Of a stretch of 8,741 nucleotides of DNA, positions 5,380 to 8,741 are shown piece after piece. The DNA lies in assembly GCA_900552185.1 (NCBI GenBank), contig URYT01000070.1:1-8741 (forward strand), in the 5' to 3' direction. The notes beneath the pieces were generated by a model, which was given only the letters and a program-made list of their open reading frames with translations, was not told the DNA's origin and made no database searches. The first letter of the stretch is position 1. Each line of letters starts with the position of its first letter. This stretch comes from an uncultured Collinsella sp. Its GTDB lineage: Bacteria > Actinomycetota > Coriobacteriia > Coriobacteriales > Coriobacteriaceae. The position numbers were made by a program, and so were the translations under genes.

Positions 5380-8143
5380 TGGAGTGCTTGCCAAGCGGGG
5401 TGGTATCTCCATCATTTGTGGCTGTGCTGTCGCTGCCCTGAGATTTATGGTGCAAGCCTATATGCGGCAAGCGGCCCGTGGACTGATCGCCATCCTTGGC
5501 ACCACGCTCGCTGGCGTTGAGGCCAAACATGCGGCGGGCGGCAGGAATGGCGGCCGTGTGCTCGCGCATCTCGCGACGCAGGTCCTCATCGGAAAGCGCC
5601 GAGATGCGCATCTGGGTATTGAGGCTCGCGCGGATATATTCGATATTGATAAGCCAGCCGCAGATGGCAATAACCGAGATGATCCAAATGACAAGCAGGA
5701 TGATCTTGCCGTTATTGTCGATATCGAGAACCGTCGACAGGACAAAGAGCAGGACCTGAACGCCCACCACGGCGGCAAAACCGCCCTTGATGTAGTACGG
5801 GTAGCGATGTTCAAAGGCGACCGCATGATCGAGCAGTTCGCGACGGTACGAATCGGAATCGAGCACGACGCGCATGGCCGTTCGCAAGGAGTAGCGCTCG
5901 CGCGGCAGGTCGTTAGACTCGCAAATCATCATACCGGTCGTGGAAAGCTGTTTATCAAAGAGCAGGTTGAGGTTGAGCAGCAGCGGACGCAGCTGCAGGC
6001 CGATAAAGAGCGCCACGATCAAGAACACGCCCAGAATGCACAGGTTAAACAGGTAGTTGAACGAATACATGCCGCCGACCGTCTCACGCAGCAGATTGAT
6101 GCCATAGGTAAAGGGCAGCAGCGGGTGCAGCCACTGGAAGAAGCCGGGCATCATCTCGATGGGGTACATGCCCGACGAACCCGGGATCTGCACGATGACA
6201 AGAATGACGCCGATTGCCTTGCCGATATGCTTAAACGTAGTGGACAACGCGTAAATGATGTTGACGTACGTAAATGAGATGGCGATGCCGCCCAGCACAA
6301 ATAGGAGCGGACTGACGCACTGTACGCCAATGACCAGATCTCCCACCGTAACGATAATGGCCTGCAACGCGCCCAGGATCACCAGGAGCAACCAGCGGCC
6401 AAAGTAGCCCTGACGCGCGGTAAAGCTGCCAACGCCTTCGCGATCGACCTCGAGCTTGTAAATGGCGATGAGCACGTAGCCGCCCACCCAAAGCGCCAGA
6501 TTGGTGTAGAAAGGAGCAATGCCCGAGCCGAAGCTCTTAACCGGATAGATCGACTTGGAGGTCAGCTCGACCGGAGATGCCATGAAGTCAGCAACGTCAT
6601 CGACGTCGACGCCCATCAGGTCGGCCAGCTCGCCCATGGACTCGGAGGTCTGCAGCGCCTCGATGTCGTTGGCGGCGGTGGCGAGCTTGTCCTGGACCTT
6701 GGCAAGCGAGGCGTCGGTCTGGGACAGCGTGGTCTTGGCCTGACCGAGCGTAGCGTTGAGTTGCGAAAGTGTACCGCGCGCACTTGCAATAGTAGGCGTG
6801 AGGCCAGACACGATTCCCGTCAGATCACCCGAGACGGCGGCAAAGGAGTCAAGCGCGCTCGAAGCCTTCGGCAGCGCGTTCTGTCCCAGGTCCGTCTGGG
6901 CCTGGCCAAGGTTGGTCACACCGGTCTGGATTGCGTTATTGATAGCGTCGCTGGCACCCGAGACAGCCGCGGCATCATTCGCCATGGCGCTCGACTGTGC
7001 AGACAGACCGTCCTTGATGCTCTGAAGCTTTTCATTCTGCTTGCGGAGCAAATCGATGGTCGATACAATGCGCGCGTCAATTTCCTTGGAACCTGTCGAC
7101 GTGTCATTGACGAGAATTTCCAAGTGCCCGATAACGGCCTTATTGTGGTCGATCGTCGCCTGGAGAGACTCGAGCGAGTTGTCGATGCGGGTGGTCGTAG
7201 ATGTGATCGTGCCCGTCAGCTTGCCAATCGCAGCGTTCGCGGAGGCTGACGTCTTGGTAAGCGCAAGGCTGCCTTCCGAGAGCGCCTTGGAGAGCGAGGC
7301 GACAGAGTTACCCGCCGTGGCGCGAGCCTCGCCCAGCAGGTCGTTGCCCTGGGAGATCGCCTGCGTCAGCGACGGCGCCTGACCCTGCAGACCGGCAAGT
7401 GCTGCATCTGCCGAGGCAATGGAACCACTCGTCTTATCGATGGCGGCATTCATGTCGCCAATCGAATCGCGCACTTCCCCCAACGCATCAGAAGCCTCTG
7501 ATACCGAACCGGCCAACGAATCCTGAGCCTGGGTTGCCTTGTCCTTTAAATCGACTCCGGCATCCTTGGCAATACTGGCAACGGTCTCACCCACCGTGGA
7601 GACGAACTCCGAGTTAATCTGCTGCTCGATGGTGTTTGCACCGGTGTCGGTAACCTTGGGTGCAATAGCGCTCTTTTTCTCATTGACGTAGTACGTAAGC
7701 TTGGGCTGATGGTAGTTGCCGTCGAGCATCGAGACCAGGTTATCCGAGAAGTTCTTGGGGATTACGATGGCCGCATAGTACTCACCGCTCTCGACGCCCT
7801 CCTTGGCGTCGGCCGCCGAATCGACGAAGGTCCAGCCCAACTGATCGTTCTCCTTGAGCTGATTGACGACCTTATCACCCGCGTTGAGCTCACCCACCAG
7901 GTCGTTTTGGGTGCCCTGATCGTTGTTGGCGATGGCAATCTTGATACCCTGAGTGTTTCCGTACGGATCCCAGTTTGCCACGATGTTGTACCAGGCATAC
8001 AGCGAGGGAATAACGCACACGCCGAGGGTAACCACCAAGGCGACGGGGTTCACAAGTAGTCGCTTAATGTCGCGCTTGAATATCGCAAAGGAGACCTTTG
8101 CATCGGATAGTTTGCTGCCGAGACTCACGCTTGGGCCATCCAT
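5363..8143 (-). CDS. YhgE/Pip-family membrane protein, 926 aa, extended C-terminus
   Basis: First gene of the two-gene operon and paralogue of its downstream neighbour. One N-terminal membrane segment (about 31-53) is followed by the family hallmark SLYAWYNIVANWDPYGNT (47-64) and the conserved outer domain (GEYYAAIVIPKNF, 120-132). Residues about 190-500 form a long Ala/Ser/Thr/Gln-rich helical region, presumably extracellular. The core has membrane segments near 543-563, 584-607, 612-633, 639-655 and 697-719, with the signature GSSGMYPIEM (655-664) and LLPFTYGIN (675-683). Unlike its partner it continues for about 200 residues: a polar stretch (about 730-780), two further membrane segments (about 785-805 and 813-833) and a charged, probably cytosolic tail. 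The start codon is uncertain. ATG 8143 has only CAGG before it, and an in-frame TGA five codons upstream rules out an earlier start. GTG at codon 6 has GGATGG 7 bases ahead and is an alternative. The precise function of the family is unknown. Confidence 0.92.
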   Translation of the reverse strand: MDGPSVSLGSKLSDAKVSFAIFKRDIKRLLVNPVALVVTLGVCVIPSLYAWYNIVANWDPYGNTQGIKIAIANNDQGTQNDLVGELNAGDKVVNQLKENDQLGWTFVDSAADAKEGVESGEYYAAIVIPKNFSDNLVSMLDGNYHQPKLTYYVNEKKSAIAPKVTDTGANTIEQQINSEFVSTVGETVASIAKDAGVDLKDKATQAQDSLAGSVSEASDALGEVRDSIGDMNAAIDKTSGSIASADAALAGLQGQAPSLTQAISQGNDLLGEARATAGNSVASLSKALSEGSLALTKTSASANAAIGKLTGTITSTTTRIDNSLESLQATIDHNKAVIGHLEILVNDTSTGSKEIDARIVSTIDLLRKQNEKLQSIKDGLSAQSSAMANDAAAVSGASDAINNAIQTGVTNLGQAQTDLGQNALPKASSALDSFAAVSGDLTGIVSGLTPTIASARGTLSQLNATLGQAKTTLSQTDASLAKVQDKLATAANDIEALQTSESMGELADLMGVDVDDVADFMASPVELTSKSIYPVKSFGSGIAPFYTNLALWVGGYVLIAIYKLEVDREGVGSFTARQGYFGRWLLLVILGALQAIIVTVGDLVIGVQCVSPLLFVLGGIAISFTYVNIIYALSTTFKHIGKAIGVILVIVQIPGSSGMYPIEMMPGFFQWLHPLLPFTYGINLLRETVGGMYSFNYLFNLCILGVFLIVALFIGLQLRPLLLNLNLLFDKQLSTTGMMICESNDLPRERYSLRTAMRVVLDSDSYRRELLDHAVAFEHRYPYYIKGGFAAVVGVQVLLFVLSTVLDIDNNGKIILLVIWIISVIAICGWLINIEYIRASLNTQMRISALSDEDLRREMREHTAAIPAARRMFGLNASERGAKDGDQSTGRLPHIGLHHKSQGSDSTATNDGDTTPLGKHSKGGEA

Positions 8144-8174
8144 CCTGTCGTTGAATCAAATCGTACTATCGACA

Positions 8175-8216
8175 ACCATTGTACGTAGGCGCTTTAGCGT
8201 CTCAGAGCACAATGGT
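8175..8216. promoter_or_regulatory. Imperfect hairpin/operator in leader of Pip operon
   Basis: Outer arms ACCATTGT (8175-8182) and ACAATGGT (8209-8216) are perfectly complementary. They enclose a second perfect arm pair, CGCT-TT-AGCG (8190-8199). The two levels of symmetry share nearly the same centre, with unpaired 7- and 9-base stretches between them. It ends 32 bases upstream of the 926-residue Pip start and would lie in the 5' leader if the promoter at 8236-8264 is real. It could be an RNA hairpin or a binding site for a dimeric regulator. No T-run follows, so it is not an attenuator of the usual type. Confidence 0.4.
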
Positions 8217-8235
8217 ATTGAGTTTTGCGGGTAGC

Positions 8236-8264
8236 AATATACTACGAAGACGAATTAACGTACA
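8236..8264 (-). promoter_or_regulatory. Possible promoter of the Pip operon
   Basis: On the minus strand TATATT (8241-8236) is a good -10, placed 17 bases after TGTACG (8264-8259), a poor -35. It would give a leader of roughly 85 bases. The region is clearly more AT-rich than the genes, as promoters are. No better-spaced -35/-10 pair was found between here and the start codon. Confidence 0.35.
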
Positions 8265-8271
8265 GTTGTAC
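8260..8271. promoter_or_regulatory. Short palindrome over the putative -35
   Basis: GTACA-GT-TGTAC is a perfect 5-bp inverted repeat around a 2-base centre. It overlaps the proposed -35 of the Pip operon, where a repressor site would be effective. Twelve bases can be symmetric by chance, and no regulator gene is in the window. Confidence 0.3.
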
Positions 8272-8332
8272 AGTATCTTAAATTTCAGCAGGTCACAAAA
8301 CCACAACCCGCACAAATTAGCAATTCAAATAG

Positions 8333-8380
8333 CATCGGGGACGTTCTTAAACGACTAGTCAAACAAAAACGCCCCCAATG
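8333..8380. repeat. 48-bp imperfect REP-like palindrome centred on ACTAGT
   Basis: Arms at 8333-8353 and 8360-8380 are complementary at 14 of 21 positions around a central ACTAGT (8354-8359). Outer ends (CAT/ATG, GGGG/CCCC) and the ACGTT/AACG block pair best. The left arm reads GGGGACG (8337-8343), TTCTT, AAACG (8349-8353), the same plan as the arm of the palindrome at 95-111. The degeneracy between arms and the repeat-like layout fit a dispersed REP-type element rather than a terminator. It lies about 170 bases upstream of the IS110 transposase start, so it may be at or next to the left edge of that insertion. Confidence 0.55.
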
Positions 8381-8382
8381 AC

Positions 8383-8552
8383 TACTTAGGACCACGAAAG
8401 CGTCGCTGGTTGAGCATAAGTCAGACACTATGACCCAATCCAGGGGCACGGAAACGACAGGAGCCCCCGCTCGTGACCGCGGGTCGGGGCTGCGACAATG
8501 TTGTTGAAGTGCCAGAGGCGCAGCCGCGCCGCAACGAGGTTGGGAGGCTCCC
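8383..8552 (+). ncRNA. Candidate IS110 bridge/seek RNA region
   Basis: About 170 non-coding bases precede the IS110-family transposase. In the IS110 group (for example IS621) the non-coding left end upstream of the recombinase encodes a bridge RNA of about this length that specifies donor and target DNA. This stretch is rich in possible stems: AGCCCC/GGGGCT (8462-8467 with 8486-8491) with an inner CGC/GCG; CGACA-AUGU-UGUUG (8493-8506); GGCGC-AGCC-GCGCC (8517-8530); and GGGA-GGC-TCCC (8542-8552). CTGCG (8490-8494) can alternatively pair with CGCAG (8519-8523). The boundaries, the promoter and the guide loops cannot be fixed without the other end of the element and a closed target site. If this member belongs to the IS1111 group, the RNA would lie downstream instead. 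Confidence 0.35.
8542..8552 (+). promoter_or_regulatory. Shine-Dalgarno of the transposase inside a small hairpin
   Basis: GGGAGG (8542-8547) is a strong ribosome-binding site 5 bases before the GTG start at 8553, and it decides that start. The bases between (CTCCC, 8548-8552) are complementary to GGGAG, so a GGGA-GGC-TCCC hairpin could hide the site and keep transposase translation low. Confidence 0.5.
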
Positions 8553-8741
8553 GTGCCTAGATATTCTACCGCCTTCGGAATGGACGTACACCTCAGGTCC
8601 ACCACCGTCTGCGCGCTCGACGCGGAGACGGGCGAGGCAGTAACGAGGAGGTTCCGAGGCAACCCGTGGGGCGAGGTCGCGGAGTGGATGTCGGGCTTCC
8701 CCGGCCCGTCGCTCGCCGCCTACGAGAGCGGCTACCTCGGC
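8553..8741 (+). CDS. IS110-family transposase, N-terminal part
   Basis: The first 63 codons of an IS110-family DEDD transposase/recombinase, a RuvC-like enzyme that excises and inserts its element as a circular intermediate under guide-RNA direction. The start matches the family pattern of a hydrophobic strand ending in G-[MI]-D-V: here STAFGMDVH, with Asp11 as the first catalytic acid. The following strand TTVCALDAETGE and the later AAYESGYLG carry Glu58, the expected second acid. The remaining catalytic Asp residues and the C-terminal serine-containing Tnp domain lie beyond the window. GTG 8553 is chosen over the internal ATG at 8580 because the latter would remove the first strand and because GGGAGG precedes the GTG. 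No interruption is seen in the visible part; whether the full gene is intact is unknown. Confidence 0.85.
   Translation, partial: MPRYSTAFGMDVHLRSTTVCALDAETGEAVTRRFRGNPWGEVAEWMSGFPGPSLAAYESGYLG

Larger units (their letters stand above)
8383..8741 (+). mobile_element. IS110-family insertion sequence, left part
   Basis: This is the visible part of an IS110-type element: structured non-coding left end plus the start of the transposase, running off the window. IS110 elements usually lack terminal inverted repeats and long target duplications, so the left boundary cannot be read directly. It is placed just after the palindrome at 8333-8380 only as an estimate. The transposase is on the opposite strand to all other genes and begins after a change to higher GC, consistent with insertion upstream of the Pip operon. 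Confidence 0.6.

Noticed and set aside
5324..6277. 317-codon plus-strand frame opposite the end of the first Pip gene and the start of the second
   Set aside because: It crosses the junction of two well-supported minus-strand genes and shows no recognisable motif or ribosome-binding site. It is a mirror frame.
8430..8507. 25-codon plus-strand frame in the IS110 leader
   Set aside because: It has no ribosome-binding site and overlaps the strongest RNA stems. The non-coding explanation fits better.
8285..8662. 125-codon minus-strand frame across the IS110 left end
   Set aside because: It runs antisense through the transposase start and the structured leader and has no motif. It is explained by the GC-rich plus-strand gene.
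1..8741. CRISPR arrays, tRNA or rRNA genes, defence or phage modules
   Set aside because: No regularly spaced direct repeats, no cloverleaf-like sequence and no characteristic protein motifs were seen by eye on either strand.

Overview
The window looks like a chromosomal accessory stretch of a GC-rich Gram-positive actinobacterium. The best guess is an intestinal Coriobacteriia such as Collinsella. That guess rests on three things: the paired YhgE/Pip membrane proteins, the style of the IS110-type transposase start, and two palindromic repeats that resemble intergenic repeats I associate with Collinsella. It is inference, not a database result.

Layout. Every gene except the last reads on the minus strand, so transcription order runs from high to low coordinates. 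At 8553-8741 (+) lies the first 63 codons of an IS110-family transposase, cut by the window edge. Upstream of it, 8383-8552 is a structured non-coding stretch where this family commonly encodes its bridge/seek RNA. A 48-bp imperfect palindrome lies at 8333-8380. At 8144-8280 is the upstream region of a two-gene operon: a possible promoter, a small palindrome over its -35 and an imperfect hairpin in the leader. The operon encodes two large YhgE/Pip-family membrane proteins of 926 and 729 residues (8143-5363 and 5362-3173). They are joined stop-to-start (TAAATG), with a strong Shine-Dalgarno inside the end of the first gene. A rho-independent terminator (3077-3043) closes the operon.

Next come a DMT/EamA transporter (2971-1988) with its own terminator (1975-1950), an M20-family metal-dependent amidohydrolase (1871-573), and the N-terminal third of an MFS transporter (533-114). 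The MFS gene is broken off in a cluster of three successive inverted repeats occupying positions 1-190. The amidohydrolase and the MFS gene are 39 bp apart and probably formed an uptake-and-hydrolysis pair. The decay of the transporter suggests that the pair has lost its import half.

Most notable points. (1) The repeats at 53-116 and 8333-8380 share an arm architecture (GGGGACG-N5-AAACG), suggesting one dispersed REP-like family. One copy ends a broken gene and the other sits beside an IS110 element, a family with members known to target REP palindromes. (2) The leader of the IS110 gene is a bridge-RNA candidate, and its ribosome-binding site can fold into a hairpin. (3) The two Pip paralogues are translationally coupled but structurally unequal: the first carries about 200 extra C-terminal residues with two more membrane segments. 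I saw no CRISPR array, tRNA, rRNA or recognisable defence system.
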